Assembly: GCA_030015575.1 (NCBI GenBank)
Contig: JASDDO010000004.1
Span: 318,688,654 to 318,752,653, forward strand
Direction of reading: 5' to 3'
Length of the DNA: 64,000 nucleotides
DNA from: Agapanthus africanus
Taxonomy: Eukaryota; Streptophyta; Magnoliopsida; Asparagales; Amaryllidaceae
This document shows positions 1 through 11,890 of this stretch, in pieces. The notes under the pieces are model-generated. The model made no database searches and was not told the DNA's origin. It saw only the letters and a program-made list of their open reading frames with translations. The translations under genes were made by a program, and so were the position numbers. Within the stretch, counting starts at the first letter, position 1. Each line of letters starts with the position of its first letter.

Positions 1-1075
1 AACCTAACCGATAACAGATAACTGTCAGATTACAATATTGTATCACATACCCGTATTTAATCAAACCAACACACATATCACATATGTGTCCTACTTCGTT
101 TCTCTTGAACCAGGAAACTTCTGTGTGGGACTCTAAAGCGATATGAAGGTCAACAAGAAAGCTTATCCATACTCTCCATGAAGCCTATCAGTAACACTAC
201 CGTACAGTCCGGTTTCTTCGTCTGATATGTCGCATATAAAGTCTAGGGGTAGTAAACGTCAGACCCCATTAATTTGATAAGTCATGCCGATGTTTGGCTC
301 ATAACAGTTTGAGAAAATACTAATAACTCTTATCAGTAAATCTCAGCAACCCTAGCCAGGGATTTCCAGTTATAGCCAATCGAGCATAGCACAACATTAA
401 CTCCAATACCGGGAGAGACGAAACCCCTCCTATTGCTCATTGCCTCCATGTGACTCGAGACTGTACCCAAAATCTACCTGTTTGTATGACTCCTTTGAGC
501 CGTGGTAGGGGGGAAATCAAAGCACAATGAGAGTCGCACAAGACTCTATGACGATCTCAGGTCTACAGACTAACCTGTACCAGTGTCACCAGAGGACTGC
601 TATCTGACGATAAGTATACTACTAATTAGGAGTCCTCGGCGAGTCCTGTTCGGTGTACCCATTCTCCAATGAGCTCATGTGTGCAATCTTTGATGTCACA
701 CACCAATGGTTGTAGGATCAACCATCGCTCTCTAAGGGATAAGAAACATACACACTAGTCTACTCTGGAATATCGATGTACTAGTCTCGATATTTCCACG
801 ACTAGGAATTGATTAAAAGATGTACTTTTGGACCACCCTGGCCCCACTAGTATGATCTCATCATAATTCTGGTAGTCAAGTACATGTCTTAAGGGCTTTA
901 TAAACATGTGAGAACAAGACAGTAAAGAATACCAGTCAATATGTTAAGATAAAGAGTAACCAGATAGCATACTATCATGTCGAGCAAAAAAGTCCTCTAT
1001 ATATATGTCCAAGCATCCACTATAATATACATCACATGTACAATAATGGCCTCTAGGGCATACATATTCCTAACA
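1..1075 (-). mobile_element. LTR A, copia LTR cut by the window edge
   Basis: On the minus strand this begins TGTTAGGAATATG at 1075 and carries the same block order as the other copia LTRs here (TATA-like stretch, GATAG hairpin at 963-976, and the conserved blocks around 480-600). It is inserted in the LTR of element B: sequence resuming at 1076 (CAAATATCTC) matches the uninterrupted B LTR near 31885. CAAAT directly after it is the expected target duplication, but its partner lies left of the window. Whether this is a solo LTR or the end of a full element cannot be told. Confidence 0.85.
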
Positions 1076-2444
1076 CAAATATCTCTATTTTGCACCTCAT
1101 TAATCTATTTCCAAAAATAGATAAATCCAATAATGAGGTGTCCCTTTCTAGAAGCATCTCTTGTAAAGTTACAAGAATGCCATCACCGTATATACATACC
1201 TGTATTCGTATTGCAAAATTACGAATGCGATGAGATAATAATAATCCAATAATATAATACTAGAATCTGGATTAAACCAAAGCCCATTAGTATTATCCAC
1301 CCGAACAACATCCGTGTAACCAGTACACGTATATGATCGGAACCCTGCACGTAAAACCATACGGCCTCTATTTTGTTTCGCCTGAACCAGGGAAACCCTC
1401 TGTGTGGGACTCTAAATACTCGACAGTACGCTGGCCGTGGGTTTAACTACAAGTCCGTAAGCGGTACTAGCTGTACGTAATGGCTACCCAGGTATTTGTT
1501 GAAAAGAAGGCCGACGAGAGAACTCATCCAAACCCTTACTGTCCTATCTGTGACAATCTCTATACAGTCTGGTCTGTTCGTCTAAGAGTATCAGATATTG
1601 GACCTAGGGGTGGTAAATGTCAGCCCCCTAATAGCGCAATAAGTCGTGTCGGTGTAGAGCCCAATACACACTGAGAAACTACCGATGTACCTACCAGTAA
1701 ATCTCACTTGCTCTGGCCAGAGACTTTGTGTATTGGCTATCCGAACACAGCGCGATATCAACTCCTAATACCAGGAGAGACGAATCCTTTCTATCCACTA
1801 CTGCCTTCAAGTGCTTATGGACTGCACCCAACCACTACCTGTTTGCATGACTCATTTGAGCCGTGGGAGGGTAGTAATCTAAGTACAGTGGGAACACACT
1901 CGAGACGAATAGTGATATCAAGTCAACAGACTAACCTGTGCTCATGTCACCCGGGAACTACTAACTGACGATAGGTATAATACCAACCAGCAGTTCCCAT
2001 CGAGTCCGTCCAGTGTAACTCATAACCCAATGAGCACCTGTATACTATCTCTGGTAGGCATACCAATGGTTGCGGGACAGGCCATCTCCCCTGACTAGGA
2101 TGAGAAGCGTATACACTAGTCTACTCTAGAGTATCGATGCCCTGTCTCGATAATCCTACCACTAGGGACAAGTATAGGAATGCGCTTATAGACTACCCAG
2201 CCCCTACTAATGTGACTGCCATCACAACGCAGGTAGTTAAGCACAGATCCTAAGGGCTCTATCAATATGTATTAGCGATATGCTAAAAGAAACATATACA
2301 CATATTAAGATAGAATCAAACCAGATAGCATACTATCATATTGAGCAAGACTGTTAATATATCTGTGTATATCCCAAGCTTTCAAAATGTAATATACAAT
2401 ATAGTACTATACAATAATGGCCTCTAGGGCATATATCACTAACA
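1076..2444 (-). repeat. Element B 3' LTR, partial
   Basis: Ends on the plus strand with ATATCACTAACA and matches the B 5' LTR at 31269-33117. The remainder lies left of LTR A, outside the window. It contains the GATAG-CATA-CTATC hairpin at 2324-2337 and a TATA-like stretch near 2356-2375. Short reading frames at 1480-1674 and 1708-1968 are LTR sequence read antisense and are not genes. Confidence 0.88.
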
Positions 2445-2460
2445 ATCTCCCACTTGCACC
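2445..2460 (-). other. Element B polypurine tract
   Basis: The minus strand reads GGTGCAAGTGGGAGAT directly before the LTR start TGTTAGTG. This is the usual position and composition of the copia plus-strand primer. Confidence 0.85.
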
Positions 2461-3531
2461 AAGGCAATGTATTGGCATATCGCAGACCTATCATCTCGAA
2501 TAGCCTCTCGAACTGCGTCTGAAGGATGGCCTTTGTGAGTGGATCTGCAGCGTTGTTCTCCGTATCTACTCTCCGCACCTCAATCTCCCGGCGATCCACG
2601 ATCTCCTTGATTAGGTGATACCGCCTCAAGATATGTCTGAACTTCTGATGGGACCTTGGTTCCTTCGCTAAATCTATAGCCCCGTTGTTGTCACAATACA
2701 AAGGTATTAGTCAACAATGGACAGAACCAACTGAAGTTCTGTAATGAACTTCTTCATCTAGACTACTTCTTTTGCGATATCACATGCAGCGATATACCCT
2801 GCCTCTATCGTCAAGTCAGCAACGGTATCCTGCTTGGAGCTCTTCCAACAGACCGTCCCTCCATTGAGGGTAAAGACATAACCCGACATGGATTTAGAGT
2901 CATCCTTGTCACTTTGGAAGCTGGAGTCAGCGAAGGCCTCGATCTGAAGGTCTTTACTGTCGTACACCAAGAACATCTCCTTAGTCCTTCTCAGGTACTT
3001 GAGAATGTTCTTAACCGCTATCCAGTGTTTCTTCCCACGGTTTGACTGGTACCTGCTTACCACGCTTAGTGCGTAAGCAACATCTGGTCTGATACACAAC
3101 ATCACATACATTATAGACCCTACCGCAGAAGTGTAGGGTATAATACTCATGCGATCCCTTTCCAAATCAGTCTTGAGAGACATCTCTTTAGAGAGGGTGA
3201 CCCCGTGACAAGCCGGTAGATTACCGCGTTTGGAATCTTCCATACTAAATCTTTTCAGTATGGTGTCGATGTACCTGGACTGTGAAAGTCCCAACATCCT
3301 TTTAGATCTATTACGATAGATCTGGATCCTAAGAATGTAGGAAGCATCACTCAGGTCTTTCATGAAGAATTTCTGTGATAAGAACCCTTTGACTGATTGT
3401 AGCACAGGAATGTCATTTCCTATCAGAAGAATGTCATCCACGTAAAATACGAGGAATACCACAGTTCTTCCTATAAATGCATGGTTCATATAGATTTTTG
3501 ATAAAGTCAAATTCTTTGACTGTCTCATCAA
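2461..3531 (-). pseudogene. Element B pol: C-terminal RT and RNase H, frameshifted
   Basis: Two open stretches (2758-3531 and 2354-2701) encode the end of reverse transcriptase and RNase H. The first shows FYVDDILLIGND (RT catalytic Asp pair), MLGLSQSRYI, the RT-RNase H connection and the RNase H start FADSSFQSDKDDSKSMSGYVF. The second shows YCDNNGAIDLAKEPRSHQK and RRVDTENNAADPLTKA. A frame break lies between 2701 and 2758. The family EAEY motif reads EAGY. RNase H removes the RNA template during cDNA synthesis. The second open stretch runs on into the LTR, beyond the normal end of Pol. Clearly homologous to the D copy at 20461-21688. Confidence 0.9.
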
Positions 3532-4060
3532 AGCAGATGCTCCAACTCCGCGATACCTACTTTAATTCATAAATAGATTTAAGCAACTTGCACACTCTTT
3601 CGCTGCTCCCACTCTCTATGAAACCCTCTGGATGACCCATATAAATACACTCTTCCAAATTTCCATTCAGAAAAGCGGTCTTTACGTCTATCTACCAAAT
3701 TTCATAATCATGGAAGGCAGCAATGGCAAGTAGGATCCGAATGGATTTAAGCATAACCACTGGAGAAAAGGTTTAATCATAGTCCAAGCTAGGTCTTTGA
3801 TGAAAACCTTTTACTACAAGTCTAGCCTTATAGGTTTCAACCTGTCCATCTGCACCAATCTTCTTTTTGAAGATCCATTTGCAGCCTATGGGTTTTACCC
3901 CTTGAGGTGCAATGTCTAAAGTCCATACTTTGTTGGTGTACATAGATTCCAGTTCGGTCTGCATTGCATCCAGCCATTTCACCGAGTCTCTAATCGTAAT
4001 GGCTTGCTGGAAACTAGTTGGCTCATCATCATTGATGTTGCAATCCTCTTAATCGCCGTC
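3532..4060 (-). pseudogene. Element B pol: N-terminal RT fragment
   Basis: An open stretch at 3773-3982 encodes the start of RT_like copia RT (MKWLDAMQTELESMYTNKVW, GCKWIFKKK, YKARLVVKGFHQRPSLDYD) and then stops. The block down to 3532 holds the following part (AFLNG...EECIY...GFIES-like) broken by stops. Upstream to about 4060 is the PTSFQQAI linker. In an intact element this continues the integrase frame into RT. Inactive. Confidence 0.85.
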
Positions 4061-5337
4061 TATGAGAAAACTGTAGTATCTCTCGGGAGGATGAGACTGC
4101 CTACTAGATCTGTGGAGTAGCGTAGGAACTTTCGGTTCTTTTGAAACTTCTGGTTCCACCATGCTTTCAGTAATAATTTGTGGTTCTGGAATTTCTTCCA
4201 GTTCTATTGCGCTCCCACTTATTTATTTTTCAATAAATTGAGTCTCCAGAAAGTGGGCATGCCGAGAAACAAAAACCTTTTGTTCCTCCACGTAATAGAA
4301 AAGATACCCCCTGGAGTTCCTTGGGTATTCCACAAATTTACATAGTACTTATCGTGTCTCGAGCTTGTCCGCATGCTGCTTTTTGATAAAAGCTGGACAT
4401 CTCCATATCTTTAGATACTTAAGATAAGGTTTCTTTCCATTCCACATTCATATGGTGTGGTAGGCACAGATTTAGTAGGAATCTTGTTCAGAAAATATGC
4501 AGCAGATTCTAGTGCATAACCCCAGAAGGATCGCGGTAATTCAGCGTTACTCATCATGGAACGTACCTTATCCAATAAGGTGCGGTTCCGCCTTTTCGAT
4601 ACATCATTGTGCTGAGGTGTATATGGAGGAGTAAGCTGAGAGAGAATTCCATTCTCTTTTAAATAATCCACTTAAGTATTCACCAGCTCGATCAGATCGA
4701 AATGTCTTGATACTTTTTCCTGTTTGTTTTTCTAATTCATTCTTATATTCTTGGAATTTCTCAAAGGTTTCGGATTTATTTTTCATCAAGAATACATGTG
4801 CATACCTTGAGAAGTTATTCGTAAAAGTAATGAAGTAGGAATAACCACTTCTTGCATATGTAAACATTGGACCACACATGTCACTGTGTATGAGTCCCAA
4901 GAGCTCGGTGGCTCTTACTCCGTATCCAGTAAACGGAGTCTTTGTCATCTTTCCTTTGAGATATGATTGACAAGTTGCATAAGACAGATATTCAAATGGA
5001 TCCAAATATCCCAATTTATGTAACTTCGTTAACCGTGTTCCATTGATGTGACCTAGTCTACAATGCCATAAGAAAGCTTGATTTAATTCTGGTGACTTTC
5101 TTTTAAGTGTGTTCTGTACAATGAAAACTTGGTGTTGATTTAATACGTATATACTGTTGTCAAGTGTATCGGACCCAATCAAACCATGATTAAGGTGGAT
5201 GTTTACAACATCGCTTACAAATGTAAAATCATAAACTTCTTTAGAAAGTAAAGATAAAGAGATGATATTGCATGTCAAACTAGATACACAAAAATAGTTA
5301 CGCAAAATCAAAATATGTCCACTTGATCCTAGCTGAT
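4061..5337 (-). pseudogene. Element B pol: integrase, frameshifted and cut by C
   Basis: Open stretches 4604-5337 and 4411-4671 carry the GAG-pre-integrase zinc region (WHCRLGHINGTRL with a downstream C-x2-C-like pair), the core start HSDMCGPM, the second catalytic block SDRAGEYLS, and the C-terminal part (TPPYTPQHNDVSKRRNR). In the last block the usual catalytic Glu of the NGVSERKNR motif reads Lys. The 4061-4410 stretch encodes the linker to RT (RQSHPPERYYSFL). The N-terminal part of the reading frame is cut at 5338 by element C and resumes at 15735. Integrase would insert the cDNA; this copy cannot. Confidence 0.88.
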
Positions 5338-5342
5338 ATTTC
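5338..5342. repeat. Target-site duplication of element C, left copy
   Basis: ATTTC directly before the LTR end TGTAGGG; identical to 15730-15734. Confidence 0.9.
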
Positions 5343-7558
5343 TGTAGGGTTCCTAGGCACTCTAATGAGGTCTCACAAGGCATCAACCATGCCAATTTCA
5401 AATTTTACGGGTGCCGAGAAACCCTAATACGGATCGTTAACTAGAATTTTAGGCGATAAATGCAACTAGTTAACAACTTAACTAAAAGAACGGAAATACA
5501 ACCTTTGTAGATCCGGTCCTCCACCTCCATAGCTCTGCAATAAAGTCTCCTCGCTGTCCAAATCGAATCCCGGGCTCTAGCGTCGGCTTCATCGGAAAAA
5601 TGGGCGGGCTAGGTCATCGACTACGATGCCGAAGATGATCTACGTCGAGGCATCACAAGATCAAGCTCCCACTTCACCAAGTCATGAAACTTGTGAAGAA
5701 AACACCCTATACTACTTGGCAAGAGGTAGAGGATGAAGAAATAGGAGGTGGGTTCACTTTAGAATTGGATTTCTCACTCAATTGCTCAAGTTGCCATTGA
5801 TGAAGCAAGCTTTCTTCATCTTTTAAGAAGAAGAAGATGATGATGATAATATAATGAGTATTTCAAATAGAAAACAAAATAGAATACTTATCATACTTTA
5901 ACCATGGTCAAGTGTAGAGAGTAAACTAGGGTTAGGTGAATGGTTAGGGTTAAGCATGAAGACAAAAATGGTGACTTAGTCAAAGCTTCAAGAAGCTTCA
6001 ACATGCATCCAAAGAAAGCCACCATTTTTCTTTTTATGCTTATTATTTTCCAAAAAGAATAAATAAATAAATAAATGAATAAGAAAACAAAACCTTAACC
6101 ATTCATATAACCATGGTTTAATCTTTACACAAACTCAAGTAAGCATGCATCATCAAACATGATACAAACTTGTGCACAAAAATATATCACATATACAATG
6201 TGCACAAACAAGTGAGAAAAACCATTTAAAGTGAACCAATACTAGTTAATGCAAAGTAATATATCAAATATATAGTTATGCATTAAATCATTAAATCAAC
6301 ACTTGATTTAACGATCCGGTCATATCGCATGTGACCGACTAATATCCAATGTATCGGCTTATCGAATCAATCCTTGATTCGATAACTAGGTTATATCGCA
6401 TACAACCATATCGATACATTCATCACGAGAATAGAATACGGTATCACATACACGCATTATTCTCGGTCCCGCACATATCTCATATGCGCTCCTATTTCGT
6501 TTCGCTTGAGCCAGGAAACCTCTGTGTAGGACTCTAAAGACTCGTCAATACGCCGGCAGCAGATGATGATCATATCAATCACCCACAAGCCGCAAGCGGT
6601 CTGCTAAACGTAACGGCCACCCGGGTATTGAGCGATCAGAAGATCGACGAGCAAGCCTGCTCACACTCCTGTGAATCCAACCAGTAACACTTACCGTACA
6701 GTCCGGTCTCGTCGTCTGATAAGTCGCATATCTCGCCTAGGGGTGGTAAACGTCAGACCCCAATAGCTCGATAAGTCGTGTCGATATGAGGTCTATAACA
6801 ATTCAAGAAACTACTGGTAACACTTACCAGTAAATCTCAGCAACCCTGGCCAGGGATTTCCGGTTATAGCCAATCGAACACAGCGCAACATCAACTCCCT
6901 ATACCGGGAGAGACGAATCCCCTCCTATCGCTCATTGCCTCCATGTGATTCGGGACTGTACCCAAAAAACACCGTTTTGCATGCCCTCTTGGACGTGGTA
7001 AGATGGAAATCAAAGCACAGTGGGAACCACACAAGACTCTATGACGATCTCGGGTCAACAGACTACTCTGTACCAGTGTCACCAGAGAACTGCTATCTGA
7101 CGTAAGGTATAATACCATCTGGGAGTTCTCGGCGAGTCCGTCCAGTGTACCCAGTCTCTACTGAGCACCCGTATATCATCTCTGATGTCAAACACCAATG
7201 GATATGGGATCATCCATCGCCCATCTGTATGGGTCGAGAAGGTATACGCTAGTCTACTTTGGTATATCGATGCCCCATCTCGATACACCCACGACTAGGG
7301 ACCTTGAAGGATGTACTTATGGACTACCATGTCCCCACTAGTATGATCCGCATCATAGTCCAGATAGTCAAGTACACATCCTAAGGGCTTTACCAACATG
7401 TATCAGGGAGACAATCAGTGTACACGTTAATGTAAAGATCAACCAGATAGCATACTATCATGTCGAGCAAGAAAGTCCTCTCTATATATGTCCAAGCATC
7501 CACTACAATATACATCCAATGTACAGTAATGGCCCCTAAGGCATACATATAACTAACA
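5343..7558 (-). repeat. Element C 3' LTR
   Basis: Plus-strand ends are TGTAGGGTTCC and ATAACTAACA, a TG/CA-type LTR of 2216 bp. Contains the GATAG hairpin (7446-7459), a TATA-like box (CTATATATG near 7485) and an open frame of 69 codons (7079-7288, minus) also present in the other three LTRs of this family. No other gene. Confidence 0.93.
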
Positions 7559-7573
7559 ATCTCCCACTTGCAC
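7559..7573 (-). other. Element C polypurine tract
   Basis: The minus strand reads GTGCAAGTGGGAGAT immediately before the 3' LTR, identical to the core of the B tract. Confidence 0.85.
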
Positions 7574-8880
7574 TAGGGCCATCTGATAGCAGTGGTTGTA
7601 GTATCTCATACTCAACCATCCCATAAAAGTCTCTCTCTGGGAATAGGCCTTCGTGGGTGGATCCGCCGTGTTATCCTCTGAGTCTACTCTCCTGACCTCG
7701 ATCCCCTGGAGATCAACCATCTCCATGATCAGGTGATACTGCCTTAGAATATGTCTGGATCACTGATGGGACCTGCGTTCCTTGGCATAAGCCACAACCC
7801 CACTGTCTCACAATGTAGGAACGCAGTTCATCTCATGAACCAATATACACCCAAACAGCCTCTTTGGTAGCATCTTAAGTAGCGATGTATCCTGCCTTTA
7901 TCGTCTAGTTTGCCACGGTATCTTGCTTGGAACTCTTCCAACATACCGTCCCTTTACTGAGGGTAAAGACAATGCCTGCGACTGACATTCAGTCGTCTTT
8001 ATTATCCTGGAACACTTCCAGTGATTTTCCCCAGGATCAACTGATACCATCTCACTACAACTAGTGAGTATCCTAATATCCAGTTAGATCTATCTCATAG
8101 ATCCAAAATCCAGGATTTAGGAGGTATCACTTTGATCCTATACGGAGAATCCTTGTGATAAGAGGAGATTGATCGAGCGTAGCATAGGAAACTCCTTCCC
8201 TATCAAGAGTATGTCATCCACGTACTCTACGAGGATCACCACCATACTCCCTACTACCTTTTTGTATATACAAGGTTCATCTACCATTTTGATGAAGTCA
8301 AACTTTTTGACTATGACATCAAAACAGACATTCTAACTCCGCGATGCCTGCTTTATCCTATAAAGCATCTTGTACACGTTTCCGCTGCTCCCACTGTCTA
8401 CGAAGCCCTCTGGCCGTGTACTTATAGACGCACTCTTCTAAAACACCATCTAGAAAAGCAGTCATGGCACCCAACCGCCAGATATCGTAGTCATGGTATG
8501 TAGCCATGGCAAGTAGGATCTGGATGGACTTAAGCATAGCCACTGGAAAAAGTTTCATTATTATCCACGCCTGGTCGATGACAAAAACCTTTAACAAGTC
8601 TAGCTTTGAAAGTCTCAACTTTTCAATCTACACCAAGTAATCTTCTCAAGATTTACTTGCTCCTGATGGGGATTTAACCCTTCAGATATAGCAACCAAAG
8701 TCCATACTTTGTTGGTGTATAAGGATTCCATCTCAGATTGCTAAGCATCCAGCCATTCTTACAGAGTCTTACTCTTGATGGCCAGCTCGAAGCTAGTTGG
8801 GTCATCATCTCATGATGCAATCCTCGCTCCCACTGTCATAGAGAAACCGAAGTATCTCTCAGGTGGGTGAGGAACCCTAC
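7574..8880 (-). pseudogene. Element C pol: RT and RNase H remnant with internal deletions
   Basis: Nucleotide-level match to the D copy (20446-22160), with many stops. The RT catalytic block survives (EYVDD near 8220). Relative to D there are two deletions: about 205 bp around 8070 (joining the ILGLSQ block to the SLSVMSRYQ block) and about 100 bp near 8020 (removing the ILKYLRRTKEM block). Both junctions recur in element H. The open piece at 8358-8618 covers the AFLNGDLEECVY region; the piece at 8810-9028 covers the linker PLRRSSRVPHPPERYFGFS. Non-functional. Confidence 0.85.
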
Positions 8881-9870
8881 TAGATCGGCGGAGAGGCTGA
8901 GATTCGTTGGTTTCTACTGAATCCTTTGGTTGTACCAAATCATCTGCTGTAGTTTGCATAGCTGGAACCTTTCCAGTTGTACATAACAGATCTTGCCTCG
9001 ATCCTGTCCGGATATAGCTTTTAGACATTGCCCGGACAACCCCAAATCTTAACTAACTTAAGATATGGGCTCTTCCCTTTCCATATCACTTATGAAGTGG
9101 TAGGCAAATGATTTGATCCGAACCTTTTTCAATAGGTATGCAACTTCTCAAGTGCATAACTCCCATAAGGAAACAGGTAACTCAGTAGTACTCATCATAG
9201 AGCACACCTTATCATATAGGGTGTGATTGCCCCGCCCCGATATACCATCGTGCTATGGTGTATACGGAGGAGTAATGCTGAGAGAGAATCTCATTCTCCT
9301 TTAGAATAGTCCAGGAATTCCATGCACAAGTATTCTCCTCCCTGATCTCATCATAGGACATAATACTTATACCCGTATTTTGGTTCTCTACTTCTCGCTT
9401 ATATTCTGTGAATATCTCAAAAGGTTCGGACTCATGTTTCAACAGGGACATATGACTGAATCTTGAGAGATTATCAGAGAATATAATGAAGTATAAAGAA
9501 CCAGTCCTGGCATGTGTAGACAGGAGACCTTACATACATCATCATGTATCAGTCCCAAGAGTTCACTAACTCTTTCTCTGTTTCCAATAAACAGAGCTGG
9601 TGTCATTATATCTTTGTGACATGACTGGCAAGTTTCACAAGATATAAATTCAAACTAATTTAAATATGCATCTATATGTAACTTCAGCTAGTCGGGTCGC
9701 ATTGATATGACCTAGTCTACAATACCACAAGAAGGATTTGTTCATTTCTGAACACTTCCTCTTGTGTGTGTGTTCTGTATACTAAGAACTGTTGTTTGAT
9801 TTAGAACACCAATGCTTTTAGATAACGTGCCTGAACCGATCAACTTTTGATATAGGAAATGTTCAAAATA
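8881..9870 (-). pseudogene. Element C pol: integrase remnant
   Basis: Matches D integrase (22201-23027 and 25168-25290) in order but has many frame breaks. The CRLGHINATRL-type zinc region lies near 9690-9750, the HSDVCGP region near 9530 is frameshifted by extra bases (GACCTTACATAC, also in H), and the NGVSERKNR region near 9230 is degenerate. The open piece 9212-9451 covers the KHESEPFEIFTEYK block. Non-functional. Confidence 0.8.
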
Positions 9871-10365
9871 TTATCCAACAATACAGAATTTTATCATTTC
9901 TTTACTAATAAAGAGACTGATATGATTTTGTATATCAGGTTCGGTATCTAATAACATTCGTTCAGAATCAATGTATTGGTAATACATGGTGACAGTGACC
10001 AATAGACATGGCTGCAACTCTTGCCCCGTTTTCTGTCTCATGAAACTTATCACCCATTCTCAGTTTTTCTACCCTTTTGTAGCCCTATGTAACAGATTAC
10101 ATATCTGGGATCCTGATCCGGTATTATATACCCAGGATGCGTAGGATACTGAGAAACAGTTCTTTGTAATGAACACACCCGAAGATGATGCATCTCATAC
10201 ACTTTCTTCGTTTGGGCGGCACGGGAAATCTGGTATTCCCCAATTTCCTGCTCTGTCTTATAACTATTATAAGTTGGAGCGGGACCAACGTTCCCCAGCT
10301 CAGTATAACAAGCGGGTTCGGTCAAATATCCGTTTTATTATCTTGATTAAGGCGTGATATGGTCG
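9871..10365 (-). pseudogene. Element C: gag N-terminal remnant fused to protease remnant
   Basis: Minus strand. Starts where D has its ATG, but here the codon is ATA (10358-10360), as in H. The text LTEPACYTELGNVGPAPTYN matches D and H. Protease follows without any capsid or zinc-knuckle region; the active site reads WVYNTGSGS, with Asp changed to Asn. Compared with B, the central part of gag is missing. Non-functional. Confidence 0.82.
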
Positions 10366-10801
10366 CTACCAGGATAGAGAGAGAAGAAAACACACAGCGT
10401 GCGCTCTTTCAAGAATAGATTGGTTATTATTTTATCTAATCAGGATGGCTCCCACTGCTTTTTATCAAATCTTCCTTCAAACCCTAAAAGGAAAGACTAG
10501 CCGGGATTAATTACACACTACAAGTTCGCCAATCTTTCAGCCAGGCCAGTGTCGGTACTTTGAGGGAGGTCCCCCGTGCTTTCGCACGAACCTAATTAAT
10601 GTAAACCTCGTTTTCCCAGAGGCGTAACCCCGTTGACACCTTTCTAGACACCTACTTGATCGGCTAATTGTAATGTATAAAACTCTCCCAGGAGTAACTC
10701 TTACTCGCAGTGGGTATCGGGATCCAACTATCTCATAGGAGGTATGCAATCTCATTGCAAATTTCAACACTTGAAATTCCCGATAATTTTGCCCCTAGCA
10801 C

Positions 10802-11011
10802 CCTATGACCTTGACGGAGGTCAACAAACCATAGGCTACTAGTCATGTTCAACCCGTCATTTCTTGATCGAATTAAACCCACCCACACGACCCTTGACGG
10901 AGGTCAACAAGGCCGCACGACTACCCTAATCCAATCTGCATCATATGCATAAGCAGATAAATACTAGTTAGCTACCGTACACTACGCCTTGACGGAGGTC
11001 AACAAACGTAG
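10802..11011 (-). other. Three spaced TTGAC hairpins in the C leader
   Basis: Plus-strand TTGACGGAGGTCAA occurs three times, at about 10812, 10894 and 10990. The outer copies sit inside longer stems: CCTATG (10802-10807) with CATAGG (10830-10835), and CTACG (10982-10986) with CGTAG (11007-11011). The same three-hairpin layout occurs in B, D, F and H. Confidence 0.7.
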
Positions 11012-11151
11012 CACGAATACTAAGTAGGACTTATCTGAAATGACGGAGGGCTACGACAGGTTTTTCTGAAAACCTATTGCGTAATGAACTTGATATCGTT
11101 GTAGAATCAAATGATTTTAAAATGGAGTGTTTTTGAGGCTTTTCTAGTTTT

Positions 11152-11387
11152 GCTAAAGGAGTCACTCCCGGTGAAGGGATCGTCGGTCCTTTCCTCGTCG
11201 AATGAGGTGCGTGATATATCATATATATCACTGTGCAAAGCAAAAACACTTAAAAGCAATCAAAAGACAAATCGAGTGTGTAGCATCTGCCAGTTATTGC
11301 TAAAGGAGTCACTCCCGGTGAAGGGATCTCGGTCCTTTCCTCATCGAATAAGGTGCAGGATATATCATATATACCGCTGTGCAAAGC
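11152..11387 (-). repeat. Duplicated ~90-bp hairpin unit in the C leader
   Basis: Two copies, 11152-11241 and 11299-11387, each running from GCTAAAGGAGTCACTCC to GTGCAAAGC on the plus strand. Each can form a stem AAAGGA/TCCTTT around a TCCC/GGGA hairpin, plus an AT-rich hairpin (GATATATCATATATATC-like). D and H also have two copies; F has one. Confidence 0.75.
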
Positions 11388-11856
11388 AAGAACTGTAGCT
11401 ACCTGTTTTATTTTTGAAATTCGATTCTACAACATCTTAGGTTTCTTTTATTTCATTAATCATATTAATGAAGTCCCATCATTTATAGTACCTAAGCATC
11501 ACAGATAAATACGACGTACACTTATGCCATCCGCATTCACCTCGATGTCCCCTCGTGCACCGTTAGGTTAGGTAACTAACGGCAGAGCGGGGCAGGGCTA
11601 GCACGGGTGTAAAACATAAGTAACGTCTATATAATATATCATATATACTATATACAGTATCTATCACAGAACATCACATGATCACATCACAGATATCGCA
11701 GCAGAAGAAACATATGAAATATTGGATATACTAGGACGTCCGTGTTTTCAATACGAGCCAGTATAAAACACGGATTCCACGGTCGTGATGAATAGCCAAA
11801 CCCACACCCCTAGACCCCTACGAGAGCGGCAAGCAACCCTACCAATTCTGGAGTTA

Positions 11857-11890
11857 GGAGACCTGGACTCGACTCCTCGAGATGGTCTCC
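11857..11890 (-). other. Nested inverted repeat in the C leader
   Basis: GGAGACC (11857-11863) pairs with GGTCTCC (11884-11890), enclosing CTCGA/TCGAG. The same nested hairpin is at 47874-47907 in H; in D the outer arm carries mismatches. Confidence 0.65.

Noticed and set aside
6349-6537. 62-codon plus-strand frame, also at 14520-14708
   Set aside because: Antisense to the C LTRs, copied with the LTR; no known domain.
10802-11011. Spaced short repeats resembling a CRISPR array
   Set aside because: Only three repeats, palindromic cores with unequal, partly homologous spacers, inside a plant retrotransposon leader.
11111-11398. 95-codon plus-strand frame with an internal repeat (ESLPVKGS)
   Set aside because: Antisense to element C and produced by the duplicated hairpin unit; equivalent frames at 26785 and 48250 are the same effect.
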